Of a stretch of DNA of 64,000 bases, positions 28,843 through 38,619 are shown piece by piece. Origin of the DNA: Vibrio penaeicida (GTDB lineage Bacteria; Pseudomonadota; Gammaproteobacteria; Enterobacterales; Vibrionaceae). Made by a program: the position numbers and the translations under genes. The DNA lies in assembly GCF_019977755.1 (NCBI RefSeq), contig NZ_AP025145.1, positions 1,364,001-1,428,000 on the forward strand. Direction: 5' to 3'. The notes under the pieces are model-generated. The model was not told the origin of the DNA. It did no database searches and saw only the letters and a list, made by a program, of their open reading frames with translations. Each line of letters opens with the position of its first letter. Position 1 is the stretch's first letter.

Positions 28843-29207
28843 AACACTCACTCTAAGAAAATACGAAACCCATCAATTACAGTGAGTTGTGCCTAGATCC
28901 ACAAACGAATTAACGGGGACACTCACCCTAAGAAAATACGAAACCCATCAATTACAGTGAGTTGCGCCTAAATCCACAAAGGCTGTACTAGCCCGTTTTC
29001 CACTCTAAAGCTTTCGCGTAGGGTGAGCTCTTTTCTTTTTAAAGAGAGCTTCGTGAGAATAACGGGGACACTCACTCTAAGAAAATATGAAAACCATCAA
29101 TTACAGTGAGTTGCGCCTAAATCCACAAAGGCTGCACTCGCCCGTTTTCCACTCTAAAGCTTTCGCGTATGGTGAACCCTCTTCTTTTTAAAGAGAACTT
29201 CGTAACC
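28843..29207 (+). repeat. Three tandem copies of the leader of the Y1 transposase gene
   Basis: A unit beginning GGGGACACTCACTCTAAGAA occurs in a short form (about 28843-28906) and two long forms (28912-29060 and 29061-29207, about 148 bp each). Each contains ACTCACT..AGTGAGT inverted arms about 25 nt apart, able to form a hairpin. The long copies continue with CCCGTTTTCCACTCTAAAGC.., and the last runs directly into the transposase start codon. This is the arrangement expected of REP-like sequences mobilised by a REP-associated tyrosine transposase. Confidence 0.8.
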
Positions 29208-30170
29208 ATGACCAAAGCCCGTGCTCAGTTAATCAGCCTAGAAGCAACACCCTATTATCATTGTGTTTCACGCTGTGTGCGGCGCTCATTCTTATGCGGT
29301 TACGATTCGCAGCAAAACCGATGTTTTGAACACCGTCGAGGCTGGATTGAAGAGCGATTGCTGAAACTGGCACATGTATTTTGTATCGATGTATGCGCCT
29401 ACTCCATTATGAGTAACCACTACCATGTTGTTCTTCATGTCAACCAAGAAGATGCGCAGTCTTTGTCTGACCAAGACATTTGTGAAAGATGGCTGAGCTT
29501 TCATACTCCTCCATTGCTGATTCAAAAGTGGTTAAAACAAGACGCTCTATCAGAAGCCGAACTACTAAAAATTCATGACATTATTGGCACTTGGCGTGAG
29601 AGATTGTCGAGCATCAGTTGGTTTATGCGTTTACTGAACCAGTACATAGCCACGCAAGCCAACAAAGAAGACGGTTGCACAGGGCATTTTTGGGAAGGGC
29701 GATTTAAAAGCCAGGCGCTTCTAGACGAATCAGCCCTCGCCGCCGCCATGGCTTATGTCGATTTAAATCCGGTTAGATCCAACATCGCAGGCAGCCCCGA
29801 AACGTCAGAATACACTTCCGTGAAAGCCAGAATTGATGTTCTTAAAGAGAATAACATCTCCTCCCCCTGTTTATATCCGTTCGTAGGTAACCCTCGAAAA
29901 GATATGCCACAAGGTATCCCTTTTAGATTGATGGATTATTTGGAATTGGTCGACTGGACTGGTAGGCAAATTCGCGACGACAAACGGGGAAATATCGCTA
30001 ACACTCTCCCACCTATCCTTAATCGATTAGGCATTAGCCAAGAAACGTGGCTAAACGCCTGCACTCAGCTGGAAAGAGGAAATGTGATTGGTAAGGAACA
30101 TTCGATAAAACATGCGCTACCAGTGTTAAAACGAAAGCGAGTCTCGGGCTTTCGGCTCCCTGATAGCTAA
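29208..30170 (+). CDS. REP-associated tyrosine (Y1/HUH) transposase, RAYT-like
   Basis: 320 residues. The N-terminal Y1_Tnp domain shows YYHCVSRCVRRSFLCG and the HUH metal motif in SNHYHVVLHV (about residue 78). TGHFWEGRFKSQALLDESAL and AMAYVDLNPVRSN are hallmarks of this transposase group. The catalytic Tyr is expected in the helix around residues 140-155 (RLLNQYIA). ATG 29208 is chosen because similarity begins at MTKARAQL. Such proteins nick single-stranded REP hairpins; the three leader repeats immediately upstream are the likely substrate. Confidence 0.88.
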   Translation: MTKARAQLISLEATPYYHCVSRCVRRSFLCGYDSQQNRCFEHRRGWIEERLLKLAHVFCIDVCAYSIMSNHYHVVLHVNQEDAQSLSDQDICERWLSFHTPPLLIQKWLKQDALSEAELLKIHDIIGTWRERLSSISWFMRLLNQYIATQANKEDGCTGHFWEGRFKSQALLDESALAAAMAYVDLNPVRSNIAGSPETSEYTSVKARIDVLKENNISSPCLYPFVGNPRKDMPQGIPFRLMDYLELVDWTGRQIRDDKRGNIANTLPPILNRLGISQETWLNACTQLERGNVIGKEHSIKHALPVLKRKRVSGFRLPDS

Positions 30171-30411
30171 TCGCGAGAACTAGCTCGGCTGCTCCCTAAT
30201 CTAATATTCATTCAAAGCATGCTTTGGCAACTTCGTTTACTTAAAAATCGTGAAAAGTAATTGAAACGGAGCGTATTTACCAAAATCTAATCTAACAAGC
30301 CAAGTGATTTTTTCAGGTATCGATATTTAGGCTGGTTTTGTGAAATTGACTCGGCTATTTCTAAATTTCCTGTCCTTACTTTTCTTTCTATTTATTTTTC
30401 TCCTGCTGTAA

Positions 30412-30591
30412 TTAACACCTTCCCTTTTTTGCCTGACCTGGAGGGCAAAATTTGCCTTCTGGTTGTTCTGACTTGGGCTGCTCCTTAGTTCCAACTTTAA
30501 TTTCAACGTCATCGACTTCACCTTCGACGCGTGTCAACTGGCATCCGTTTAACAAGAAAGCAATAAAAACTAACGAAATTATACTTTTCAT
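30412..30591 (-). CDS. Small lipoprotein
   Basis: 59 residues: signal peptide with lipobox LLNGC (Cys at about residue 17), then an acidic mature part ending in CPPGQAKKGRC. ATG 30591 has a GGAG ribosome site; a longer in-frame start at 30612 is unlikely. The gap between it and the upstream transposase (30171-30411) shows nothing else. Function unknown. Confidence 0.7.
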   Translation of the reverse strand: MKSIISLVFIAFLLNGCQLTRVEGEVDDVEIKVGTKEQPKSEQPEGKFCPPGQAKKGRC

Positions 30592-30730
30592 ATAAGCTCC
30601 ATTTAAAACCAATAAGACAAGATACTGATATCTGTTTTTATTATGTACAAGTGTTGTCCTTAATTTGTCCCATCTCTTAAAATTGATACACGCTCGCCGT
30701 ACTCTTCAACTGCCTGTCCCATTTAATTCC

Positions 30731-30936
30731 TGCCTTACGCCAACCGTAGATCTGGGATTCATGCAACCCGAGCTGCCTCGCTGCCGCAGCAACTCCTACT
30801 TTCTCTGATAGCTTCAAAGCTTCTGCCTTAAATTCAGGGGAATGTTTAATTCTAGTTTTTTTGTTAGTTGTCATTGTTCACCTCGTTAGTGATTGTACTC
30901 ACTTAACTTGGTGTCCAAAACTGCTGGGGCGGATCA
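30731..30936 (-). mobile_element. Truncated copy of the IS3-type element (right end only)
   Basis: About 206 bp nearly identical to the right end of the complete IS at 22215-23460. It covers the first 48 codons of orfA (one visible silent or near-silent change) and the terminal repeat ending GGCGGATCA. Its inner edge breaks inside orfA at the Trp-Arg-Lys of the HTH end and joins unrelated sequence, so an ORF of 65 codons with a foreign tail remains. The outer end abuts a lipase gene fragment. Confidence 0.9.
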
Positions 30937-31568
30937 CTCCAAGAGTAGGTATGAAAAGCTATGCTACCAAGTCAACTCACTCGAATGTAAAAATCTTCCG
31001 ATGCACAAATGGGGCAGACCCAGTTCCCATGGTACCTTTATGGCCATTTTCTCACGCGCCTGTCGACAAACCAGAGTTTAGGCTCGATTCATCAAGCGGC
31101 GTAAACTTTGAATCCCATAAGCTATTATCCGGTGTCGGTTATGTTAAGAACCTCCGTTCCGACAGTTGGGGTCATTTAAATCGTGCAGCAATTGCCAACC
31201 TAAATCGCCCTGTGCGTATGAAGTTTCACAATCGTCACCAGGTCACCTTTAGCCAGCGCTGGTCAGATAAGATCGCATCAGCGATCATCACACTATTGAA
31301 AGATGCTGGATACGGAGCATTAGTAACAGGACAAGGGATAATTGTTGCGGGTCTCACCTATTACGACCTACTCGCCAGAGCAATGGAGAAAGTCGCCAAG
31401 TCCTCACAAAAACTTGCTGAGCAGACTAAAGGACTACTAGGTCACATGCTTGTATTCGCAGGAAAAGTGGCGAAAGACGTAACCGATCTTTCTTACAAGT
31501 TTATTAAGTGGGTATTTGAAGTAACCGTTGCTAGGTTATATCGAGCAGTAAGACAAGCAATAGCCTAG
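30937..31568 (+). pseudogene. Class 3 lipase, 5' part missing (cut by the IS remnant)
   Basis: The frame entering from the IS end reads TPRVGMKSYATK..VKIFRCTNGADPVPMVPLWPF, which is the region just after the nucleophile elbow in class 3 lipases (S-P-R-V-G, then N-G-x-D-x-V-P). The GxSxG serine and everything before it are gone. The remaining 210 codons include a Gly/Ala-rich hydrophobic stretch (DAGYGALVTGQGIIVAG) and an amphipathic tail. The type resembles lipase toxins but no T6SS gene is nearby. The in-frame start within the IS (30861) is accidental. Confidence 0.75.
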
Positions 31569-31636
31569 GCTAAATCGGCTGAGGCTTATAGTTAAACATT
31601 TGAAAAGCTTACTCTAGAATATAAACTCCAAACAGC

Positions 31637-31675
31637 AAAAAGAGCCAACAGTTTTACTGCAGGCTCTTTGAGTTT
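31637..31675 (+). terminator. Terminator after the lipase remnant
   Basis: AAAAGAGCC pairs with GGCTCTTT over a 15-nt loop, nested in AAACTC/GAGTTT. It lies about 70 nt past the lipase stop, so it probably belonged to the original gene. Confidence 0.6.
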
Positions 31676-31703
31676 ACATGTAGTGCTCTGAATAGGTCTT
31701 CTT

Positions 31704-31755
31704 TATACCCAAACAACCTCAAAGCAATCGGTTCTGCGAGAATAGTTTGGGTATA
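31704..31755. repeat. Miniature copy of the TATACCCAA repeat family
   Basis: 52 bp with perfect 11-bp inverted ends TATACCCAAAC / GTTTGGGTATA and the internal ACCTCAAA motif seen in the longer copies at 58742-59021 and 60443-60769. Confidence 0.7.
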
Positions 31756-31758
31756 AAC

Positions 31759-31941
31759 TTAGTTGATGTTGCTGAGCATCTCTATCAATTCAATTTCGGT
31801 TTCTGGGATCTTCGCCAATTCAATAGAGGGAGAGTTTCCTCCCTTGAGCATATAGGCGTTTTGTGTACAGTGATCATAGTGAAACCACTTACCATTCACG
31901 CACACGTCGGTGTAACACCGAGGATCATCCTTTAATTTCAT
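31759..31941 (-). CDS. Small cysteine-containing protein of unknown function
   Basis: 60 residues (MKLKDDPRCYTDVCVNGKWFHYDHC.., ending ELIEMLSNIN). Three cysteines and a His in the first 25 residues could bind metal, but no family is recognised. ATG 31941 follows AAAAGGTG; a longer in-frame start (31989) has no ribosome site. It ends four bases from the miniature repeat. Confidence 0.55.
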   Translation of the reverse strand: MKLKDDPRCYTDVCVNGKWFHYDHCTQNAYMLKGGNSPSIELAKIPETEIELIEMLSNIN

Positions 31942-32056
31942 ATAACACCTTTTTAACACTGAATAACAATTACAACCTACTCGCAACATATGAAACTCAG
32001 CTTGATCTAGATCAAACTGAATGGAATTGGCGCACTGATTTCATAATTACAGTTTA

Positions 32057-32518
32057 TTAAATGACAAAATGGCAAGCCATAAGCGTTATCGACACAAGAC
32101 TTAAACACCCTCTTATCGCGTTCCAGCGCCCCCATTTTTCAAGGTAATGTTGCCATGTTTGAATCAGTTGGGTACCTGAATCTTTTAACCGATTATTGAG
32201 TGGAACATTAAAAAATAACGTTATAAGAAAACCGGATATGGCGAGCCCTGCGCCGGACAAAAACAGTAACATTGTTGGACTTTGTTCTTGGTACAAGATG
32301 ATCAGAATGCAAAGAATGCTGCTCAATGGCGAAGAGAAAAATACCGTCAAGAACCCCTTATTCAAAATGACCTCATTGATTCTCACCATTACCTCTGGTG
32401 TCTTTCGCTCTTTCAATACAGGCATAACCGTGTTGTAGAAAATGAAATAAAGCCCTGCAAGTAGCGATGTTGTAACAAAGGTGACAATTTCCAGCACCAT
32501 CAACAATGAATCAAACAC
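32057..32518 (-). CDS. DUF1772 membrane protein
   Basis: About 153 residues with four predicted membrane helices. The FYNTVMPVLK motif after helix 1, INEVILNKGFLTVFF, LFFNVPLNNRL and the C-terminal W-x-x-WN-x-x-R segment are the DUF1772 (anthrone oxygenase-like) pattern. GTG 32518 has AAGGAG at good spacing; an upstream in-frame ATG (32566) would add a polar extension. Divergent from the AraC-type regulator, which may control it. Confidence 0.8.
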   Translation of the reverse strand: MFDSLLMVLEIVTFVTTSLLAGLYFIFYNTVMPVLKERKTPEVMVRINEVILNKGFLTVFFSSPLSSILCILIILYQEQSPTMLLFLSGAGLAISGFLITLFFNVPLNNRLKDSGTQLIQTWQHYLEKWGRWNAIRGCLSLVSITLMACHFVI

Positions 32519-32654
32519 ACTCTTCTCCTTTTCGTTTGGGTATTGGGTAGTTGGGTAGATAACCAAGCTGTTGAATCGGTAATTGTGTATTTAATAGAAA
32601 TAGGCAATCATTTGATTTGCATAAAGTTCGCAATTCTTTGCAGGAAGTACAAAA

Positions 32655-33620
32655 ATGCCTAACAGCAATCTAAGCGCTCAAGATCGTCTGCGGAACAAAA
32701 TCCCCCATCAAGCAGAGAATGTATCCCCACTTGCTTATCTATCGATGAGAAGCGTCTTTTATACACACTCCCTGTTAGAAGAGCCCTGGGGTATTGCTAT
32801 ACCTAGCATTCCTTCCAGCTGCATGTTTCACCTCATTACGAGCGGTACCGCCACCTTAAACATTGCTGAGGAAAGCATAGAGCTGCAAGAAGGCGATTTT
32901 ATCCTCCTACCCAAAGGAAACGGGCACAGTTTTGTGGATAGGAAAGGGTCTAAGGCAGTCAATCTTTTAGATTTAGAGATAAAGAAGATAGGAAATCATC
33001 ACGAGCAGCTAATTATTCAGGGATATGGTCGCAAAACTCAGGCATTGTGCGGTACGGTAGTGTTCGACAGCGAGCTTGCTCATTCCATTACCAAATCGAT
33101 GCCTGATTTCGTTTTCATTGGTTCTGATTCACACCTCTACTCCACCCTTTCCCAAATTGTATCTTTGATTCAGCAAGAGCTCGCCAACGAAGAGTTTGCA
33201 TCCAGTATCGTCATCACCAAATTGGCTGACATCTTGATTCTTCAGAGTATCCGAGCTTGGATTTCAGAACTTCCTGCAAATGATCAGTCTTGGATCAACG
33301 CTCACTCAGATAAACATTTAGCAAAGGTAATGGCAACCATTCACCACTCCCCAGCTTCAAACCTTGATGTTAATACACTTGCCAAGATTGCTGGGATGTC
33401 TCGGACCGCTTTTATTGATCATTTCAAACAAGTAGTAGGTTCAACACCCAAAAAGTACGTTACCGATTGGAGACTGAATCTCGCCAAAGATAAGCTCACC
33501 AAAGGGAATGAATCCATTATAAGTATCGCGATGAGCGTTGGTTATCAATCTGAAGCTGCTTTTAGTCGGGCGTACAAAGCGGCATTTGGTTTTCCCCCTT
33601 CCCAAACCAAGAAAGCCTGA
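32655..33620 (+). CDS. AraC-family regulator with N-terminal cupin
   Basis: 321 residues. Cupin_6-type sensor domain (about 20-195, with [17 protein letters not shown] and [15 protein letters not shown]), then two HTH motifs of the AraC type (about 225-318: [29 protein letters not shown] and [27 protein letters not shown]). ATG 32655 follows GCAGGAAG. Divergent from the DUF1772 gene, its likely target. The following 278-bp gap is A+T rich with no recognised signal. Confidence 0.9.
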   Translation: MPNSNLSAQDRLRNKIPHQAENVSPLAYLSMRSVFYTHSLLEEPWGIAIPSIPSSCMFHLITSGTATLNIAEESIELQEGDFILLPKGNGHSFVDRKGSKAVNLLDLEIKKIGNHHEQLIIQGYGRKTQALCGTVVFDSELAHSITKSMPDFVFIGSDSHLYSTLSQIVSLIQQELANEEFASSIVITKLADILILQSIRAWISELPANDQSWINAHSDKHLAKVMATIHHSPASNLDVNTLAKIAGMSRTAFIDHFKQVVGSTPKKYVTDWRLNLAKDKLTKGNESIISIAMSVGYQSEAAFSRAYKAAFGFPPSQTKKA

Positions 33621-33898
33621 TCTTGTGAGGCGCTTTGTCACTTCTTACATAAAGAAACAGAACAGACTAATTTTAAAATCCACAAATATCCATTTATTCA
33701 GATTATTAACCTGAATAAAAATCACAAACACAGTAATTAACTCTAAAATAATGCACCAATCTGCTTACTTTACAAATATTGCCTGATAAGTTCGCTTTGC
33801 TCTCAGAAATGATACAGAGAGCCCTATTCTCATACACATCTGTTCATTAACCGAGTGTATAGGGAAGGTAATAAATCTATAAAAACAGGTAATTAAAT

Positions 33899-34849
33899 AT
33901 GATTTTAAAAAGAAGCTTCGCTGCCCTCGCCATTTTAACGGCTTTTAACGTCTCCGCTTACGAACACTACTCCGTGTTTGAAGATTATGTGGACTCCAAT
34001 AGCGTACAAGCAACCACCGCTCGCTTGACTCAAGTCGCGAAAGAAGCCGGTGGTCAAACGACAGTCGCTGGTGCGTATTCTTACGACCATCTGGGTAGAG
34101 TGACTCAACGAGATTACGCAGACAGCACTTTTGATTATGCATACAACGAACAAGGCTTATTGCAGTCTGCTCGCGCATTGATGAAGCACGGTTCAATCAA
34201 TAGCTACGTACGACACACAAAAGAGAATTTCATTTCCGACTACAGCTACAACGATCTAGGGCAAGTCACGTTCGAGAACAAAAAAGTGTTTCATGACGAA
34301 GCAACGAATTTAGATGGCACACCTATCGCGTCATATCGAATTCAATACACGTACGGGGCAGATGGTAAGTTGCTTCAGCGTAGACAAGCCCCAATTACTG
34401 GGGAAGATACCGCCGTTAGAGAGTTTCACTATTACTACCATGAAGACGGGAAGCTAAGAAAAATTCGTGAAACTCGATTCTCTACACCAAAAGAAAAGAA
34501 CACATTGCTCCTTCAGTACCACCCGAATGGGGAGATTAAAAAAGCGACCCAAAAGCTATTTGGTAAGCCAACAAAAACCGTTGAAATGGAATATGTCGAT
34601 GACGGCTCTCTCGTATATGGTGTGTATTACGCCGATCCAGTCAAAGAATGGAAAGTGGACGTAGACTTCTTTGGGTTGGCATTTCACCCAATTCGCAATC
34701 TGAAGCAAACTGTAGAAGGGAGCGTAACGAACTACAGATACCAGTACCACAACCTTGACGGCGACGTTCTGCCAGACAGTTTGGAGCTATTACTCACCTT
34801 CCCAACTGGGGCGAGCACAACGTTGAATTATAGTATGAGCAACAAGTAA
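33899..34849 (+). CDS. Secreted YD-repeat (RHS-like) protein
   Basis: 316 residues: signal peptide (cleavage near VSA-YE), then repeated Y-x-Y-(N/D)-x-x-G-x-(L/V) units (YSYDHLGRVTQ, YAYNEQGLLQ, YSYNDLGQVTF, YTYGADGKLLQ, YYYHEDGKLRK, LQYHPNGEIKK). These are YD/RHS-type beta repeats, but there is no RHS core cleavage motif or C-terminal toxin. It may be a small secreted or periplasmic shell-like or binding protein. Weak ribosome site (AGGTAATTAA). Own terminator follows. Confidence 0.75.
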   Translation: MILKRSFAALAILTAFNVSAYEHYSVFEDYVDSNSVQATTARLTQVAKEAGGQTTVAGAYSYDHLGRVTQRDYADSTFDYAYNEQGLLQSARALMKHGSINSYVRHTKENFISDYSYNDLGQVTFENKKVFHDEATNLDGTPIASYRIQYTYGADGKLLQRRQAPITGEDTAVREFHYYYHEDGKLRKIRETRFSTPKEKNTLLLQYHPNGEIKKATQKLFGKPTKTVEMEYVDDGSLVYGVYYADPVKEWKVDVDFFGLAFHPIRNLKQTVEGSVTNYRYQYHNLDGDVLPDSLELLLTFPTGASTTLNYSMSNK

Positions 34850-34864
34850 AGAATATCCAGAAAC

Positions 34865-34893
34865 AAAGGCGAGCAACGTAGCTCGCCTTTTTC
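34865..34893 (+). terminator. Intrinsic terminator after the YD-repeat gene
   Basis: AAAGGCGAGC pairs with GCTCGCCTTT over ACGT-type loop, followed by TTCTTT. Confidence 0.88.
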
Positions 34894-35080
34894 TTTACAA
34901 AAAGCGAACCTTATTAATAAACTGACCTCTAATCTTGACCAAACAAATGAATTCGATAATAACAATCAGATGCTTAAATAATTAAATTAGATTAGATATT
35001 TTGAACATTTTCGCTTGAGTTTTGTTCAAATTATCTGCAGTTCATAATAAAAACATAAATATAAAATAAGGAAAATGGAC

Positions 35081-38000
35081 ATGAGCCATACCATGCGCTT
35101 TTCACTACTTGCTGCTTTAATTTCAGGTGTACTTTCCCCAGCCCATGCAACGCAAATCCCCAAACCTAACGAAGCAGCATTACAAAAAGCCGTACTAGAA
35201 TCGGCGGATGAAACAGTGCCAGAAACAGGTGCTTCAAATGCGCCACTCTGGCTGCGAAATACCGCTTTGTCTCCAGATGGAAAAACCTTAGCTTTTACCT
35301 ACCAAAGCAAGATATTTTTGGTTTCAAGTCAGGGGGGCGATGCTAGGTCGATCACCAATGGGGACTTTTACCCGCATAATTTGATGTGGTCACCCGACAA
35401 TCAAACACTCGCATTCGCAGCAAACCCTTATGGTAACGATGATGTATTCACGATAAACCTTAAAACTGGCCAGATGGCTAGACACACATATCATTCTGGT
35501 TCAGATATTCCCACTGGGTTCAGCGAAAATGGCGATGCTTTGTTGTTTAGTACTTCAAGGCTAACCAATAAAACGCAAGATTTTTATAGCTTGCCAGAAG
35601 GGTCCTTGTACCCTCTCGGGAATCAGCTATATCGTGTCGCACTTCACTCCAATCAATCCTCTGCGGTTCTGAGCGTACCGGCGAAACATGCGGTTTGGAA
35701 TTCCGATGAAACAAAGTTGTTGTACAACTCTCCACACAAAGACCAGCAATATCGCAAGCATCAACGTTCTTTTGCGGTTCCGAATATCTGGCTTTATGAC
35801 GCCACCACAGGTAAACACAGCCAGCTCACTGAAGATCGCATCGCGGCACAACAGCCCATTTGGAATGCAGATGAGTCTGGCTTTTACTACCTCAGTGAGC
35901 GTGATGGGAATTTCAATGTGTGGTTTTACGATTTAACAACCGCAGAAAAGTCTCAACTTACACATTTGTCTACGCACCCCGTCCGCCATCTGTCTGTGGA
36001 TGGAGAGGGCAACCTCGCGTTTTCATATAATGGTGAGCTATACACCCAACTGCATGATGATAAAACGTCAAAGAAAGTGAACATCAATATTCACAATTTC
36101 ACCGTACAGCCAAGCCAATACCACTTCACTAATAATGCCACCAGCTTTGTCCCATCGGAACTCGACGTAGGTGAAATGCTGCTGAGCGCCTATGGGGATA
36201 TCTATGCTTTCGATGCAGAAAAAACAACGGTAAAAAACATAACCAATACGATTGGTGCGGAAAAACACGTCGAATTCACCTCAGACGGATATGGCGCTAT
36301 TTACAGTGCACTAAGGGATGGTAAATGGGGACTCTATACGGCATATTCTCAAAAAGAAGAAGAACGACTGTCGAAAGCAATCATTACTGACGAAGCCCCT
36401 TTTCTTGTTTCTGAAGAACACAATTTAACCCACCCCAAATACTCTCCGGATGGGAATAAACTCGCGTTTATTGTCGATGGAAGAGCACTTCATGTACTTG
36501 ATATCAGTGACAGTAATGAAGAGTCTGTATTAGACAAAATCGAAGACGCACTTACTTCTGAAGATGATGAAACCGCAAATTTAGGCGTGGAGCTTATTTC
36601 TGCGGAAACAGTCAGTGAATCAAACCGAATGGAGTTTTCTTGGTCTCCCGATTCTTCACAACTTGCTGTGCATTTATCGCCTAGCCCGTATGTGGAGCAA
36701 ATTCACGTCGTGCAAGCGGATGGAAGCGAGTCTTCAATTAACGTGTCTCAAAGTGGCTTTTACAATGGCATGCCACAGTGGAGCGCTGACGGCAGAATTC
36801 TATTTTGGGAAACATCAAAGTACGGTACAAAATCGGCGGATGGCGAAGACACCGGATTTACCCTTAACGGTATCTTTGTAAATAATCGCGCAAAGAAAGA
36901 TTTTAGAGACAACATCGAACCGCCAGAGGAAAACGAAAGTGCACCGAGTTACGCTTTCAACGCCAACAATATAGAGTATCGCGAGGCATTCCACCTCCCC
37001 TTCTCTACTACCGTCATTGGTGCGCACTTAATGGGCGACCACTTGCTTGTCATCGATATGTATTCAGACCCATCAGGTGAATACAGTACACGAGGGTTTA
37101 GCTACAACATCAGAACCAACGAGTCTTCATTGCTGTTTTCTGGTCTCCCAGAAGCCAATAGTGTTTACATCTCATCGAACCAAGAATTTGCTTACCTACT
37201 CACAGAGTATGATGTGATTGAAGTAGATACGAATTCTGGTGAGCCCCTATATCACGCCATAGATCTCCCTGTAGATTTTGACGTGGTACCAAGGAGAAAA
37301 GCCGCATTTGACCAAATCGTTACCCAAACGAAAGAGCAATACTATCGCCCCGATATGGACAATGTGGATTGGGACTTCTATAGCGACAACTACCGAAAAT
37401 TTCTACCTCACATTAACAATGACCTCGACTTTGCCACCATTTTAAGTGAGCTCAGTGGCGAGCTGAATTCTTCTCACACTGGGGGTTATGGCAGTCCGAA
37501 AGCGCCTATGCGTTACGACGAGACGGCATCACTTGGGTTAGTGTTTGCTGAAAACATTGCACCCTCGTTTACTCTCACAGAATCTTCGAATACGGATGCA
37601 AAATACAATGCCGACGAAACTGCGGACGAAACTGCCGAAAAAACGACTGAAGAAGAGACTTTGTTCAACCTTGTCATTAAGGAAGTGTTGCCCGGTGGCC
37701 CTGCCGACATTGAGGACGTCGTGCTTAAAACAGGTGATCGCATTACTGCTATAAATGGAAAACCCGTTTCTAACCTCGCTGAACTTTCTCAAGCTTTAAA
37801 TAACAAAGTAGACACGCCTGTCGCCGTTACTTTAATGAGAGGAGAAAAGAACACTTGGCAGCAAGAAATCACACCAATGAGCGATGGCGAGCAATATGGA
37901 CTGGTTAGCAAACGTTGGGAACTGGCAAGACGCGACCACGTTCTTAAAACAAGTAATGGCAAAGTTGGTTATGTCTACCTGCCTGACATGTCTGCTCATA

Positions 38001-38521
38001 GTTTTGAGCACCTTCGAGCAGAAGCGCTTGGCCGCTTAAGAAACACAGAATCACTGATCATTGATGTACGCTTTAACCGAGGTGGCTTCTTAGCCGATAC
38101 GTTAATTGAATTTCTAACCGCTCAAAAAGCAGCGGTTGTCGTTCCGAAAAAAGGTAAACCCGCTTCAGATGCAAGCAGACGTAGCTGGTTAAAACCTTCG
38201 GTAGTGATAGCAAACTCCGCCTCTTATTCAGAAGGTTCTGCGTTTAGCCAGTATTACCAAGATCTGAACGTCGGCCCTATTATTGGTGAGCCTGTTCCAG
38301 GGACAGGCACGGCTGTAATGGGTGCGTTCTCTTCAGTATACCCTGACGTTTTCTTTAGCTTCCCTTACCTTCCATTAAAAACATCCGACGGTCGTTATTA
38401 CGAGAACCTTGAACTCATCCCAGATATTCAAGCCTTTAACCGACCTTCTGAAATTGCTGTTGGTAAGGACACACAATTGGATACCGCTATTGAAGCAGCA
38501 TTAAGTCAAATTCAGCCGTAA
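35081..38521 (+). CDS. Tricorn-like S41 peptidase with beta-propeller and PDZ domain
   Basis: About 1146 residues with a signal peptide (cleavage after SPAHA-TQ). N-terminal WD40/PD40-type propeller repeats (ALSPDGKTLAF, WSPDNQTLAF, WNADESGFYY, YSPDGNKLAF, WSPDSSQLAV, WSADGRILFW), a tricorn core-like C1 region near residue 760, a PDZ (about 855-930: GDRITAINGKPVSNLAELSQAL) and an S41 catalytic domain with the NSASYSEGSAF nucleophile region (Ser about 1048-1050). Periplasmic here rather than cytosolic as in archaea. ATG 35081 preferred over 35075, which is only 2 nt from the AAGGA. Confidence 0.9.
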   Translation: MSHTMRFSLLAALISGVLSPAHATQIPKPNEAALQKAVLESADETVPETGASNAPLWLRNTALSPDGKTLAFTYQSKIFLVSSQGGDARSITNGDFYPHNLMWSPDNQTLAFAANPYGNDDVFTINLKTGQMARHTYHSGSDIPTGFSENGDALLFSTSRLTNKTQDFYSLPEGSLYPLGNQLYRVALHSNQSSAVLSVPAKHAVWNSDETKLLYNSPHKDQQYRKHQRSFAVPNIWLYDATTGKHSQLTEDRIAAQQPIWNADESGFYYLSERDGNFNVWFYDLTTAEKSQLTHLSTHPVRHLSVDGEGNLAFSYNGELYTQLHDDKTSKKVNINIHNFTVQPSQYHFTNNATSFVPSELDVGEMLLSAYGDIYAFDAEKTTVKNITNTIGAEKHVEFTSDGYGAIYSALRDGKWGLYTAYSQKEEERLSKAIITDEAPFLVSEEHNLTHPKYSPDGNKLAFIVDGRALHVLDISDSNEESVLDKIEDALTSEDDETANLGVELISAETVSESNRMEFSWSPDSSQLAVHLSPSPYVEQIHVVQADGSESSINVSQSGFYNGMPQWSADGRILFWETSKYGTKSADGEDTGFTLNGIFVNNRAKKDFRDNIEPPEENESAPSYAFNANNIEYREAFHLPFSTTVIGAHLMGDHLLVIDMYSDPSGEYSTRGFSYNIRTNESSLLFSGLPEANSVYISSNQEFAYLLTEYDVIEVDTNSGEPLYHAIDLPVDFDVVPRRKAAFDQIVTQTKEQYYRPDMDNVDWDFYSDNYRKFLPHINNDLDFATILSELSGELNSSHTGGYGSPKAPMRYDETASLGLVFAENIAPSFTLTESSNTDAKYNADETADETAEKTTEEETLFNLVIKEVLPGGPADIEDVVLKTGDRITAINGKPVSNLAELSQALNNKVDTPVAVTLMRGEKNTWQQEITPMSDGEQYGLVSKRWELARRDHVLKTSNGKVGYVYLPDMSAHSFEHLRAEALGRLRNTESLIIDVRFNRGGFLADTLIEFLTAQKAAVVVPKKGKPASDASRRSWLKPSVVIANSASYSEGSAFSQYYQDLNVGPIIGEPVPGTGTAVMGAFSSVYPDVFFSFPYLPLKTSDGRYYENLELIPDIQAFNRPSEIAVGKDTQLDTAIEAALSQIQP

Positions 38522-38587
38522 AAGGCGCGTTAGAAATGTCATTTAAACAAAGCCTTTTCTGAACTAAGGCTGATGTTGATAAATATT

Positions 38588-38619
38588 AAGGCGAGCATTG
38601 CGGCTCGCCTTTTTTTTTA
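38588..38619 (+). terminator. Intrinsic terminator after the tricorn-like gene
   Basis: GGCGAGC pairs with GCTCGCC over a 6-nt loop, followed by nine Ts. Confidence 0.92.

Noticed and set aside
28843..29207. CRISPR-like array
   Set aside because: Only three units, about 148 bp long with repeats continuing through the whole unit; no unique spacers or cas genes. It is the repeated leader of the transposase.
30861..30936. Start of a new gene reading out of the IS remnant into the lipase fragment
   Set aside because: The frame through the IS end is accidental; real lipase similarity begins right after the IS boundary.
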